Assembly: GCA_029027825.1 (NCBI GenBank)
Contig: CP093399.1
Span: 2,728,001-2,792,000, forward strand
Length of the DNA: 64,000 bases
Reading direction: 5' to 3'
Source: Rs1 sp029027825
GTDB lineage: Bacteria; Pseudomonadota; Gammaproteobacteria; Pseudomonadales; Balneatricaceae
Shown here one piece after another: positions 52,843 to 61,730 of the stretch; positions within the stretch are counted from its first letter, which is position 1; every line of letters starts with the position of its first letter. The notes below the pieces were generated by a model. That model was not told where the DNA came from and did no database searches. It saw only the letters and a list, made by a program, of their open reading frames with translations. The translations under genes were made by a program, and so were the position numbers.

Positions 52843-53247
52843 CTATAGCTGCCACTCATCAACCCACGCCTGCTCTTCATCCTCTAAATACACTTGCTCT
52901 AAGTACTCCTGCGCCCAGGCATGCTTGGCTGCCAAATAATTGAGTACCACAATCGCGGTTATTTTCGCCGCGCTGACTTCACTCCAGATGGTTGTTACTA
53001 AACAGCGCCAGTGATCGACTTGCATATGCTTAGGGCTTGCCAAATTCTGCTCACACTGCTGGCAAATCATTAGACAATGTTCAATTTTCGGCTCTTTAGG
53101 TACCGGCTCAATTTCATAAGTTTTTAATGAAACAGAACCAGCGGCGCATAACTCACAGTGAGCAGCGCAGCGTCTAACTAAAGTTTTACCAAAGTAACTC
53201 AATTGCTGTTGCCGCTCTTGCTTAAGGTTTTGTGATTTTTTAGACAC
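52843..53247 (-). CDS. PhnA-like zinc-ribbon protein
   Basis: The 134-residue protein resembles the N-terminal part of PhnA-family proteins: a cysteine pair in RCAAHCELCAAG, a second in LMICQQCEQNL, then DHWRCLVTTIWSEVSAAKITAIVVLNYLAA and a C-terminal LEDEEQAWVDEW. The two CxxC pairs should bind zinc. Despite the name, the family is not required for phosphonate use, and its role is unknown. The start is GTG at 53247. No phosphonate genes are nearby. Confidence 0.78.
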   Translation of the reverse strand: MSKKSQNLKQERQQQLSYFGKTLVRRCAAHCELCAAGSVSLKTYEIEPVPKEPKIEHCLMICQQCEQNLASPKHMQVDHWRCLVTTIWSEVSAAKITAIVVLNYLAAKHAWAQEYLEQVYLEDEEQAWVDEWQL

Positions 53248-53614
53248 AGATATTTACTCGATGAAAGGACTTATCTACAGGGATTTTTAACGCTGTAATG
53301 ACGTAATAAATCACGAAAGCAACGCGAAATTCATTTTATACTGATAGAGAACCAAATCCATAAAAATCAGCAATACTAATGATTTTAAAAAAGACAAAGC
53401 AGCTAAAGACCACTAAATGCACATCAACGGCCATTTAGTAATCTTTAGTGTTGGCAAGTAACCCAACTAATAGTCATTAAAACGACTGAGGAGAAATAAA
53501 GCATTTACATATAAACTAAAACGCCATGAAATTCAGTTTCAGTAAACAAACAATATCATCATTAGCGAGTGAATTGATAGCTATATTTTCCAAGACAAGT
53601 AAGAGTTCAGCTTT
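53248..53614. other. Gene-free intergenic stretch
   Basis: This 367-bp gap lies between the PhnA-like gene and the omega-amidase gene, both on the minus strand. A short inverted GGCCATTTAGT-like segment near 53410-53450 is visible, but I see no gene, MITE copy or clear terminator. Confidence 0.45.
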
Positions 53615-54403
53615 TTACATTTCCAGGCTAAAATCATCCGCATCCAGCCATGCTGGAAATTTATCCCTAAAGCTTTGCAGAGTAGACAAATCCAAGGTAT
53701 TGGTGTGCACGCTAACAGTGCTTTGATGATCACAGACTATACTTCCTTTAAAGTCGATCACTAAAGAATCTCCACTGTGATCAATAGCATTGGCATCCTC
53801 ACCTAAGCGGTTCACAGCAACCACATAAGCCAGATTTTCCACTGCGCGCGCAGGCAATAATATCCGCCATGGCATACGCCTAACCGCAGGCCAATTAGCC
53901 ACATAAATGGCCAGATCATAGTCATCGCGATTTCGCGAAAAAACGGGGAATCTTAAGTCATAACATACCTGGGGCAGGATTCGCCAATCACGATAATTGA
54001 TCACCACCCGCTCGCCGCCCCCTTGGTACAAGGTATTTTCCCCTGACATCCTAAAACAGTGCCGCTTGTTATACTGATCAACTGAGCCATCTGGGTGCAC
54101 AAAAATAAACTTGTTTACATAAGCACTTTTTCCAGCTATTTTTTGCTGGATGGCTAAACTGCCGCAAACCGCAGCATTGAGTTGTTCCGCTTGTTGCTGC
54201 ATCCATTTAAGTGTATTGCCTTGCATGCTCTGCGCTACCTTTGCCGGCTGCATAGAAAAACCACTGTTAAACATTTCCGGTAGTACTATTAAATCCGTTT
54301 GGCCTTTTAAATGCGCTATTTGCTGCGCAAACATCTGCAAATTCTCTGTTTCGTTCTCCCAGTGTAAATTACTTTGTACACTAGTCACGCGCATCGTGGT
54401 CAT
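53615..54403 (-). CDS. Omega-amidase, YafV/Nit2 type
   Basis: The enzyme hydrolyses alpha-ketoglutaramate or the keto-acid amides formed by glutamine transaminases. The 262-residue nitrilase-fold protein has the catalytic triad: Glu in LIVLPEMFNSGFSM, Lys in QYNKRHCFRM and Cys in LPQVCYDLRFPVF. Length is typical. GGTGATCA precedes the ATG. The next gene upstream is a methionine/glutamine-type aminotransferase, and these two enzymes work together (transaminase plus omega-amidase), which supports both calls. Confidence 0.9.
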   Translation of the reverse strand: MTTMRVTSVQSNLHWENETENLQMFAQQIAHLKGQTDLIVLPEMFNSGFSMQPAKVAQSMQGNTLKWMQQQAEQLNAAVCGSLAIQQKIAGKSAYVNKFIFVHPDGSVDQYNKRHCFRMSGENTLYQGGGERVVINYRDWRILPQVCYDLRFPVFSRNRDDYDLAIYVANWPAVRRMPWRILLPARAVENLAYVVAVNRLGEDANAIDHSGDSLVIDFKGSIVCDHQSTVSVHTNTLDLSTLQSFRDKFPAWLDADDFSLEM

Positions 54404-54535
54404 TGATCACCTATTTTCTTGTGAGTAGATTTATTCCTAACGAAGAGCAACTAAATTTTAGCGCCTTGCTACAAACAGGCATGCAAGCCTAGCAACTTCG
54501 CCTATAACTTCTCCTATAACTTCAGCCGCTAGAAA

Positions 54536-55699
54536 TTATCTTATTTGTCGCGGTAGACTAACTAATTTTTTACACGCTTGCTCTAGTGTCGCGTCACTTT
54601 TTGCAAAACAAAATCTAACGAGTTTCATCGGCGGAGGATTTTCACAAAAAACTGATATAGGAATTGCGGCAACCCCTACTTCCTTGGTCAAGTATTCGCA
54701 AAAAGCCATATCTTCTAAATCGCTAATTTTGGAGTAATCTAGCACTTGGAAATAGCTTCCAGCTGCTGGCGCGCCGCTAAAGTTACTCTTTGACATTAAC
54801 TGATTAAAGACATCCCGCTTGCGCTGATAAAACGCCGGTAGCTCTAAATAGTGCTGAGGCTGCTGCTGCATAATATCGACGAGGGCGTACTGCAGCGGTG
54901 ACGAGGTACAGAAATTCAAAAACTGGTGGACCTTACGTAACTCATGGGTCAAATGCGCTGGGGCTATACAATAGCCAATTTTCCAGCCAGTGACATGGTA
55001 GGTTTTGCCGAATGAAGAGATCACAAAGCTGCGCTGATACAACTCATCATATTTAACAAAACTTAAATGTTTAGCTCCATCAAAAATAATGTGCTCATAA
55101 ACATCATCCCCAATTAGCAAGATATCTGTTCCCGACACCAGTTTCGTCAGTTGCTGGATGTCATTCTCTGTCAATATGCAGCCAGTTGGATTGTGTGGTG
55201 AGTTGAGGATGATTAATTTTGTTCTAGCTGTAATAGCAGCGGCGATAACCTGCCAATCTATCTTAAATTGTGGAGGGGCTAGTTGCACATGAACCGGGGT
55301 ACCGCCATTCAGCACTATCGCTGGGTCATAACAATCAAATGCAGGGTCCAAGACCAGTACTTCATCCCCTTTATGGATCACCGCGGCTAGTGCCGCATAT
55401 ATTGCTTCTGTTGCACCCGAGGTGATGGTCACTTCATTGTGTGGGCACACTTTTCTCTGGTATATCTTTTCAACCTTGGCGGCAATTTGCTCTCTGAGCT
55501 CAATAATTCCAGTCATCGGGGCGTACTGATTTTTCCCATTGGAAACATGCTTATGTACCGCATCCAGTAATACCTTTGGCCCGTTAAAATCCGGAAAACC
55601 TTGTGCTAAATTAATCGCTTGATGCTCAGTGGCCATCTGTGACATCACAGTAAAGATTGTGGTACCTATATCAGGTAATTTTGACGCTGGATATTTCAT
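54536..55699 (-). CDS. PLP-dependent methionine/aromatic aminotransferase, YbdL type
   Basis: This fold-type I aminotransferase (387 residues from ATG 55699, AGGA eight bases upstream) has NLAQGFPDFNGP, TSGATEAIYAA, NSPHNPTG, LIGDDVYEHIIFDG and the PLP lysine in SSFGKTYHVTGWKIGY. It is closest to YbdL and kynurenine/glutamine transaminase K enzymes, which transaminate methionine and aromatic amino acids. With the omega-amidase next to it, it may close methionine salvage by regenerating methionine from its keto acid using glutamine. Confidence 0.88.
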   Translation of the reverse strand: MKYPASKLPDIGTTIFTVMSQMATEHQAINLAQGFPDFNGPKVLLDAVHKHVSNGKNQYAPMTGIIELREQIAAKVEKIYQRKVCPHNEVTITSGATEAIYAALAAVIHKGDEVLVLDPAFDCYDPAIVLNGGTPVHVQLAPPQFKIDWQVIAAAITARTKLIILNSPHNPTGCILTENDIQQLTKLVSGTDILLIGDDVYEHIIFDGAKHLSFVKYDELYQRSFVISSFGKTYHVTGWKIGYCIAPAHLTHELRKVHQFLNFCTSSPLQYALVDIMQQQPQHYLELPAFYQRKRDVFNQLMSKSNFSGAPAAGSYFQVLDYSKISDLEDMAFCEYLTKEVGVAAIPISVFCENPPPMKLVRFCFAKSDATLEQACKKLVSLPRQIR

Positions 55700-56022
55700 G
55701 ATCAATCCTAATTTGAGCGGCTAGACAGTAGTCGGACACGAGCTATCACCGCTAGAAAATTTTATCCTACTCTGGTATTTGACTGCCGGTTGACACTAAG
55801 CTCGACAGCTAACCAAAGAATTCTCATCGCTAAATAAGGGCGCTTATAGCGATAGCCTTTCATCCGGCAATCACTCGCTATACCTTTATTTTTAAATACA
55901 TTTTTTAGCATAGCTATTCGCACTTGTATACAGTTTCAGTTCTTATCAATCTAGGGAGACTTATTTAAGCCTTATCTATACAATGGCTGTTTTGCCAATA
56001 GCTACTAATTAGGATCAAACTA
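55700..56022. other. Intergenic stretch upstream of hisA
   Basis: The 323-bp gap between divergent genes has no ORF or repeat copy. It must hold promoters for the aminotransferase and hisA genes; I cannot place them with confidence. Confidence 0.4.
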
Positions 56023-56787
56023 ATGACCCGTTTTCGCCCTTGTATCGACCTTCACCAAGGTAAAGTTAAGCAAATTGTCGGAGCTAGCCTCAACGACCAA
56101 GGTGCAATCACTAACTTTGTCAGCGAATTCGATGCCGCTCACTTTGCCGCTCTCTATCAGCAAGATCAATTACACGGCGGTCATGTGATCGCCTTAGGAC
56201 CAAATAATGAAACTCAGGCTAAGCTAGCCCTGGCGACTTGGCCGAAGGGATTACAGTTTGGCGGCGGGGTTACTTTAGAGAATGCGCAACACTGGCTAGA
56301 CGCTGGGGCAAGCCATGTCATCGTCACCTCTTATTTGTTTGAGAACCAGCAGTTTTGCTGGCCTAAATTAGCGGCCTTAGTTGAGCGCATTGGCAAAGAT
56401 TCGCTGGTACTAGACCTTAGCTGTAGAAGTATTGATGGGGGTTGGCGTATCGCCACCAATCGCTGGCAGACTCTAACCGATACTATTATTGATGGTAAAA
56501 CTTTGCATAAATTAGCCGACTATTGTGCTGAATTTTTAGTGCATAGCGCTGACGTCGAAGGCTTGCAAGGAGGTATAGATCATAAATTGGTCGAAAAACT
56601 CACCGAGTATGCGGATATTCCTGTCACTTACGCTGGCGGCGCTAGATCTCTAGCTGATCTTGAGTATGTACAGCAATTATCTGGTGGAAAAATTGATTTG
56701 ACTATTGGGAGTGCGCTAGATATTTTTGGCGGCACAGGCATCACTCTTGAGCAGTGCATCCACTGGAATAACCAACAGCAGTTGTAG
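56023..56787 (+). CDS. hisA: HisA (ProFAR isomerase), eukaryotic type
   Basis: The enzyme carries out the ProFAR to PRFAR isomerisation of histidine synthesis. The 254-residue protein matches the fungal/plant HIS6 form rather than the usual bacterial HisA: it begins FRPCIDLHQGKVKQIVGASL where bacterial HisA has the IIPAIDL/LxxGxxVRL type start, and it has FGGGVTLENAQHWLDAGASHVIVTS, LDLSCRS, EFLVHSADVEGLQGGID and VTYAGGARSLADL. The first Asp of CIDLH and the Asp in SADVEG are the likely catalytic pair. No other his gene is in the window. AGGA precedes the ATG. Confidence 0.9.
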   Translation: MTRFRPCIDLHQGKVKQIVGASLNDQGAITNFVSEFDAAHFAALYQQDQLHGGHVIALGPNNETQAKLALATWPKGLQFGGGVTLENAQHWLDAGASHVIVTSYLFENQQFCWPKLAALVERIGKDSLVLDLSCRSIDGGWRIATNRWQTLTDTIIDGKTLHKLADYCAEFLVHSADVEGLQGGIDHKLVEKLTEYADIPVTYAGGARSLADLEYVQQLSGGKIDLTIGSALDIFGGTGITLEQCIHWNNQQQL

Positions 56788-56844
56788 TCCTCTATTAATC
56801 ATCCCTTTATTAACTACTCCTTTTTCACTGAGATATAAGCTGTT

Positions 56845-57735
56845 ATGTCACCGCAAAAAATAAACTGGCTACTGTTTACCACACTGGTATTTATGTGGGG
56901 AACTTCATTTTTATTCACCGCGATTGCCGTCGCCGATTTTAGCGCGATCCAAGTGTCATCTCTGCGAATTGGCCTCGGCGCTATTATTCTAACGGTCGCG
57001 GTATTGCTGAAAGGAAAACGCTTGCCTTGGGACCTTAAGTCCTGGACTGCCTTTTTCATTTTAGGTTTACTAGGTAATGCCCTGCCCTTCTTTCTTATCT
57101 CCTGGGGGCAACTTTCTATTAGTTCTGGCACCACTGGAGTACTGATGACCTTTATGCCAATAATGACCATACTTTTGGCACATTTTTTTATTGAAAATGA
57201 GCGACTTAATAGATACAAATTAATTGGCTGTGTGATTAGCTTTGCCGGAGTCGCGTTGCTATTAGGCCCACAGTTTGAAGGTAGTGGCAGTTTAATTGCA
57301 CAACTTGCGGTATTTACCGCTGCGACTTGCTATGCGTTACAAACGATTGCGATTAGATTATTACCAAAATTTGATCCTTTGGTTGCCGGTGCCGGCATGC
57401 TGATTTCTGCCAGCATACTTTCTCTGCCCCTGGCTATCAGCTCAGGATTTGCCAATATTGATCAGGTTAGCTACCTATCTCTATCAGCCATTATCTGGCT
57501 GGGTATCGTTCCAACTGGCATAGCCTCTATTCTTTTCTTTTTGCTGGTGGCGCGCACCGGACCAAGTTTCATTTCAAATGTTAATTACGTCATCCCTGTG
57601 GTGGCTTTCTTCACTGGCATCTTGCTCTTAGATGAGCCTTTAACTAGCAGTAATTTTATCGCTGTAGCGATTATTTTAGCCGGGGTTGCCACTACCCGTA
57701 AACCAGTAAAGACTATCTGTAAGCAGTCACTGTGA
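56845..57735 (+). CDS. EamA/DMT family transporter
   Basis: The 296-residue inner-membrane protein has ten hydrophobic helices arranged as two EamA repeats, with TLVFMWGTSFLFTAIAVADFS and LRIGLGAII in the first and ISFAGVALLLGP and VIPVVAFFTGILLLDEPLTSSNF in the second. Such proteins usually export amino acids or other metabolites; the substrate is unknown. It follows hisA after 57 bp and may be cotranscribed with it. Confidence 0.92.
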   Translation: MSPQKINWLLFTTLVFMWGTSFLFTAIAVADFSAIQVSSLRIGLGAIILTVAVLLKGKRLPWDLKSWTAFFILGLLGNALPFFLISWGQLSISSGTTGVLMTFMPIMTILLAHFFIENERLNRYKLIGCVISFAGVALLLGPQFEGSGSLIAQLAVFTAATCYALQTIAIRLLPKFDPLVAGAGMLISASILSLPLAISSGFANIDQVSYLSLSAIIWLGIVPTGIASILFFLLVARTGPSFISNVNYVIPVVAFFTGILLLDEPLTSSNFIAVAIILAGVATTRKPVKTICKQSL

Positions 57736-57741
57736 AGTCAT

Positions 57742-58794
57742 TTATAAATCTTCCACGTTGACTACTTCGCCACATTGTTCAGGGGAGTATCCTGCTAAAG
57801 TCGCTACTTTTTGCATAAATTCGGTTGAGCGTATTTCAGCCAAAAACCGCTGCATAGCCTCTTGCTGTAAGGTTTTGTTATGACAGACAAATAAGTAGTG
57901 TTCGGTGGTTAAAGGAATAAAATCTAACGAGAACTTCTTAGCGGCAGCTTCAACCCCGAAACCAACATCCGCCATACCGGCTGCAACGTAAGCAGCGACC
58001 GCTGAATGTGTGTATTCAACGTCATCAAAGCCGTTAATTGACTCTACCGGTAAATCGTCATTCGCCAGCAATTCTTCAAAAAGATAGCGCGTGCCTGATG
58101 AGGGCTCGCGATTAATAAATTGTACATTATTCTCTAACAAATCCTGAATACCCTGAATTTGCTTGGGATTGCCGGATTTGATCATCAGCCCCATACGTCT
58201 GGTTATAAAACGAATTATTTTATGTGCTCGCGGTCGTAGATGACGTAGGTAAGTGGTTAAGTATTTTGCATTGCGTAACTCTACCGGCAAATGAAAGCCA
58301 GCGAGGTCACACTGCCCTCTATTAAGGGCAATTAATGCTTCTTCGACTTCTTTATACTGCAGGTTGAGTTGATAATTTTTAGTGAAATTAGGCAGTAATT
58401 CAACGGCATAACCAAAACTTGCATACAAATTAAGCAGTGGTTTAACCCCCTCTAAACTGCGCTGAATTTCTAAATTAATTTCCGAGGCAAAGCTTTTTAG
58501 TTGTGGCTCTAATCTGGCGATTAAACGCTGCTGAGCCCAGAGCAGTTTTTCTCCTAATGGCGACAGTACGGCACCGCGACCTTTGTGCAGATAAACTAAC
58601 TCACAACCAAAAAAAGCTGCCCAATGCTTGAGAATATTCCAACTATGGCGATAGGAGATACCGACTTGCTCGGCAGCTAAGGTTAGCTTGCCCTGCTCGT
58701 GAATAGCACTAATTAGCAAAAATAGCTGTGGATCTAAACGGCTGCCATTTTCATCTTTAAAAATCCAGGCTGGCTCTACATTAATACGCTTCAT
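57742..58794 (-). CDS. ModE-like regulator with periplasmic-binding-protein-type sensor domain
   Basis: The 350-residue protein joins a ModE-type winged helix (LDPQLFLLISAIHEQGKLTLAAEQVGISYRHSWNILKHW, then GRGAVLSPLGEKLLWAQ) to a substrate-binding domain of about 220 residues with FINREPSSGTRYLFEELLA, as in tungstate/molybdate binding proteins. It is probably a one-component transcription regulator sensing an oxyanion or small ligand. ATG 58794 has AGGAAG upstream; the frame is open to 58824. No molybdate transport genes are adjacent. MITE copy 8 begins 79 bp upstream. Confidence 0.85.
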   Translation of the reverse strand: MKRINVEPAWIFKDENGSRLDPQLFLLISAIHEQGKLTLAAEQVGISYRHSWNILKHWAAFFGCELVYLHKGRGAVLSPLGEKLLWAQQRLIARLEPQLKSFASEINLEIQRSLEGVKPLLNLYASFGYAVELLPNFTKNYQLNLQYKEVEEALIALNRGQCDLAGFHLPVELRNAKYLTTYLRHLRPRAHKIIRFITRRMGLMIKSGNPKQIQGIQDLLENNVQFINREPSSGTRYLFEELLANDDLPVESINGFDDVEYTHSAVAAYVAAGMADVGFGVEAAAKKFSLDFIPLTTEHYLFVCHNKTLQQEAMQRFLAEIRSTEFMQKVATLAGYSPEQCGEVVNVEDL

Positions 58795-58872
58795 CAAACT
58801 TCCTAAAATACCAAACAAGTGCAAGAAATTACACCTGTTTTAAACATTCGACAAGTACTAATGTACTGGAAT

Positions 58873-59052
58873 GAGACCTCTGCATAACTTACCCAGAGGG
58901 CATGATAACTGCGCTCGGTAATACGGCGTTAAAAACCGGCTCAAAATGCTCATTTACACCAGTAATACCCATAAACAGGGGCACACTGACTCCGCTATTT
59001 CATCGATTTTTGCCTTTTATTACCTTCGCTCGCAACGTTATGCAGAGGTCTC
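58873..59052 (-). mobile_element. MITE copy 8 (180 bp), orientation B
   Basis: Both ends are perfect (GAGACCTCTGCATAAC and GTTATGCAGAGGTCTC). The flanks GGAAT and GCAAT agree at four of five bases. The element ends seven bases before the stop codon of the class V aminotransferase gene and lies upstream of the ModE-like regulator. Confidence 0.92.
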
Positions 59053-59058
59053 GCAATA

Positions 59059-60690
59059 TTAAGCCAGCGCGAACCAGCGCAATTTTTCAGCAGCCGCACT
59101 CAGGTTTAAAGGGTGTCGTTTTTTATCGGCCTTTGCCGCCAGCATTATCTGCTCACCTTGTACTAAATATTCAGCGAAGCTACTACTGCTAACCGTTTGC
59201 TGATTTATTTTGTCGAGCACCGCACTATCGAGCAAATCATCCAATGATAAGGTCGTAGTTGAATGACCAGCTAAATACTCCCAAGTGCCAGACTCTTGAT
59301 TAAACTGGTAACTAGCCAGTAGCCGCCAACCGTGTTCAGCGACTAAAGTCAGCGCTCCAATTAAGTAATCAAAAGTGTTCTGATCGATAAAATAGTTGAA
59401 ATTAAGCCGGGTCCAGCCGGGTCTTAACACCATGTACCCCTCGTGCAACTGCCCTTCTATGGCTGCGCTTCGACTCGCTGAAAGATCCAACAATTCATGC
59501 CCATAAGGTCCGGCACAAGAACAGCCACCTCTGGCTTGAATACCAAAGATATCATTCAGCAGCGCGACCACAAAGCCATAGTGCAGGACACTGTCATTAT
59601 GCTTAATATTAAATGATAGAATAGATAAACGTGACGCGGTATTACAGCCGAGTATTTGAAAGTTCTGGAGTTTTGACAAGCGTTGTAGTGCTTGCTCAAT
59701 ATAGTTGTGCTCTAAGCGCTCAATATTTTTTGTACCAATTTGCTGTTGGATTTTAAACACTAAACCGGCGCGAATCGACTCGCCAATACTCGGAGTTCCA
59801 CCTTCTTCTCGACGTTCAATATCTGCCACAAAGGTGTGACTATTAGGTGAGACGTACATCACAGTACCTCCACCGGGAACCGCGGGTACCGAGTTAGTTA
59901 ACAGTTCTCCATTGACAATCAACAGCCCTGGTGTACCTGGACCGCCTATAAACTTGTGGGTCGATATAAACACTGCATCAAGCTGATCCCCGCTCATATC
60001 AATTCCAACATATGGCGCGGCCGCTGCATAATCCCAACAGGACATCGCACCGTATTTGTGCAGCAAAGCAGATACTTTTGCCACATCTGTTTTCAAGCCT
60101 GTAACATTAGATGCCGCAGAAAAACTGCCAATCAGTTTAGGCCTGCCTTGATACTGCTGCAACTGTCGCTCTAAATATTCGGTATCTATCTGACCTGTTG
60201 CATCGAGCGGAATAGCGACCAGCGTTGCTATACTTTCACGCCACGGCAATTCATTTGAGTGATGTTCGTACGGACCAATAAAAACCACCGGCTTATCAGC
60301 TTCTTTAATCACACTTTCAAATTGATATTGGGCATTCAACTCAGCGGGTAAGCGTAAATTCAACATATCTATTAATTTATTGATCGCAGCTGTAGCGCCC
60401 GACCCAGTAAAAATCACCTTATGATGCGCAGCGGTATTTAACGCACTGTGAATAGCAGCCCTCGCTTGTTCGCGATACTGGGTACTTTGTTTACCAGTAA
60501 AAGAAGTCTCAGAATGGGTATTCGCATAATAAGGTAATACATGCTGACTAATTGCCTCTTCAACAAATGCTAGTGAACGTCCAGATGCCGTATAATCCGC
60601 ATATACCATCGGCTTGCGGCCAAAGGCAGTATTGAACAGCATTCCTTCTCCAATCACATTATTCCGAATTTTCTCCAAGGTTATTGTCAT
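59059..60690 (-). CDS. Class V aminotransferase-fold PLP enzyme
   Basis: This 543-residue enzyme is related to cysteine desulfurases and isopenicillin epimerase-like proteins. It has YADYTASGRSLAFVEEAI, HSETSFTGKQSTQYREQAR, FTGSGATAAINKLI, SWDYAAAAPY-like CWDYAAAAPYVGIDM and the PLP lysine in ISTHKFIGGPGTPGLL, plus IQARGGCSCAGPYGHELL, where a cysteine takes the persulfide-loop position. A C-terminal extension of about 90 residues after the aminotransferase fold is not recognised. ATG 60690 has GGAG six bases upstream. It is divergent from an Lrp-type regulator that probably controls it. Its exact substrate is unknown. Confidence 0.85.
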   Translation of the reverse strand: MTITLEKIRNNVIGEGMLFNTAFGRKPMVYADYTASGRSLAFVEEAISQHVLPYYANTHSETSFTGKQSTQYREQARAAIHSALNTAAHHKVIFTGSGATAAINKLIDMLNLRLPAELNAQYQFESVIKEADKPVVFIGPYEHHSNELPWRESIATLVAIPLDATGQIDTEYLERQLQQYQGRPKLIGSFSAASNVTGLKTDVAKVSALLHKYGAMSCWDYAAAAPYVGIDMSGDQLDAVFISTHKFIGGPGTPGLLIVNGELLTNSVPAVPGGGTVMYVSPNSHTFVADIERREEGGTPSIGESIRAGLVFKIQQQIGTKNIERLEHNYIEQALQRLSKLQNFQILGCNTASRLSILSFNIKHNDSVLHYGFVVALLNDIFGIQARGGCSCAGPYGHELLDLSASRSAAIEGQLHEGYMVLRPGWTRLNFNYFIDQNTFDYLIGALTLVAEHGWRLLASYQFNQESGTWEYLAGHSTTTLSLDDLLDSAVLDKINQQTVSSSSFAEYLVQGEQIMLAAKADKKRHPLNLSAAAEKLRWFALA

Positions 60691-60853
60691 GCTGTACTCC
60701 AAATATTGTTGTAAAATTCAATGCTAAAATTATACACAAAATCTTTAGAAACATTATTTGTAATTGTTAGCTATAAACACCTATAATCGAAACAACGTTC
60801 TATATGTTTAACATATTATGAAACATTCTTGCATATTTAAGTGATAACTAGTT

Positions 60854-61309
60854 ATGGATAAAATTGACAAAGCAATCTTAGATTCGATGCAACACGATGA
60901 TACGCTGTCTGTTGCCCAAGTTGCAGACAAAGTTGCAATCTCAAAAACAGCCTGCTGGAGAAGAATTCAAAAGCTAGTGGCTAATAAAGTGATTAGCAAT
61001 AGAGTGGCGCTGCTTAACCCAATAGCTGTTAACTTACCGCTCACTGTGTTTATTTCTATTCGTACCAATCAGCACAATGATGAGTGGGTACAACAGTTTA
61101 GAGAAGTGTTAGCGCTACTTCCACAAATATTAGAGGTCTATAGAATGAGTGGCGATCTAGACTATTTATTAAAAGCCGTCGTCAGTGATATGCCCGACTA
61201 CGACTTGTTATACAAGCAATTGATTAAAGCTAACATTTTTGACGTTAGTTCAAGCTTTGTCATGGAAAATTTAAAATATATGACCCAATTGCCGCTAACT
61301 AAAATATAA
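60854..61309 (+). CDS. Lrp/AsnC family transcriptional regulator
   Basis: The 151-residue protein has an N-terminal helix-turn-helix (LDSMQHDDTLSVAQVADKVAISKTACWRRIQKL) and a RAM ligand-binding domain (VLEVYRMSGDLDYLLKAVVSDM variant EVYRMSGDLDYLLKAV). These regulators usually respond to an amino acid. It is divergent from the class V aminotransferase gene with a 163-bp shared promoter region, so that gene is the likely target. A terminator follows. Confidence 0.92.
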   Translation: MDKIDKAILDSMQHDDTLSVAQVADKVAISKTACWRRIQKLVANKVISNRVALLNPIAVNLPLTVFISIRTNQHNDEWVQQFREVLALLPQILEVYRMSGDLDYLLKAVVSDMPDYDLLYKQLIKANIFDVSSSFVMENLKYMTQLPLTKI

Positions 61310-61423
61310 AAGCTCAAGTTCAACCACCGCCAATACCCGCAGCATACGAGATGCTAGCCTTTAAGCAGATCTTTGATGGCGGAATGAAAAATAAGTTTCT
61401 TAGAGATCTATCTTACTCAAAAT

Positions 61424-61443
61424 CCGCTATGCGCGGCTTTTTT
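61424..61443 (+). terminator. Rho-independent terminator after the Lrp-type gene
   Basis: CCGC (61424-61427) pairs with GCGG (61433-61436) around TATGC, followed by CTTTTTT. The stem is short but GC-only. Confidence 0.7.
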
Positions 61444-61472
61444 GACCTACCATTAGCTTGAGCTAAGACAGG

Positions 61473-61730
61473 TTAAGTCATTACGCCTGGGCGAAACGGC
61501 TTATTAACTTGGTTATGGCGATGTCCAGTTTTGTTTTGTGCTAATAGTTTTACTTTTTTAGCGACTAATCCACGCTTATCAACATGGCATTCAAACTCAA
61601 CGCTGACGCCTACTTTTAGAAACTGACAGTTCAGTAAATCCGCTTTATAAACGATAATATCTTTAGCGCTGCCATTTTCTAGGAATCCAGATTCTTTATC
61701 TCGAAACCACTTTTTCACTACTGTTTGCAA
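61473..61730 (-). CDS. Cold-shock-domain-like protein
   Basis: The 85-residue protein aligns with cold-shock domains: VVKKWFRDKESGFLENGSAKDIIVYKADL corresponds to VKWFNxxKGFGFI...DIFVH, and VSVEFECHVDKRGLVAKKVKLL to the final strand. The RNP1 motif KGFGFI is altered to ESGFLE and RNP2 FVHxS to IVYKA, so aromatic RNA contacts are partly lost. I chose TTG at 61730 because GAGGAG lies six bases upstream; the frame is open to 61748. It may bind RNA or DNA weakly; no target is known. Confidence 0.75.
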   Translation of the reverse strand: MQTVVKKWFRDKESGFLENGSAKDIIVYKADLLNCQFLKVGVSVEFECHVDKRGLVAKKVKLLAQNKTGHRHNQVNKPFRPGVMT

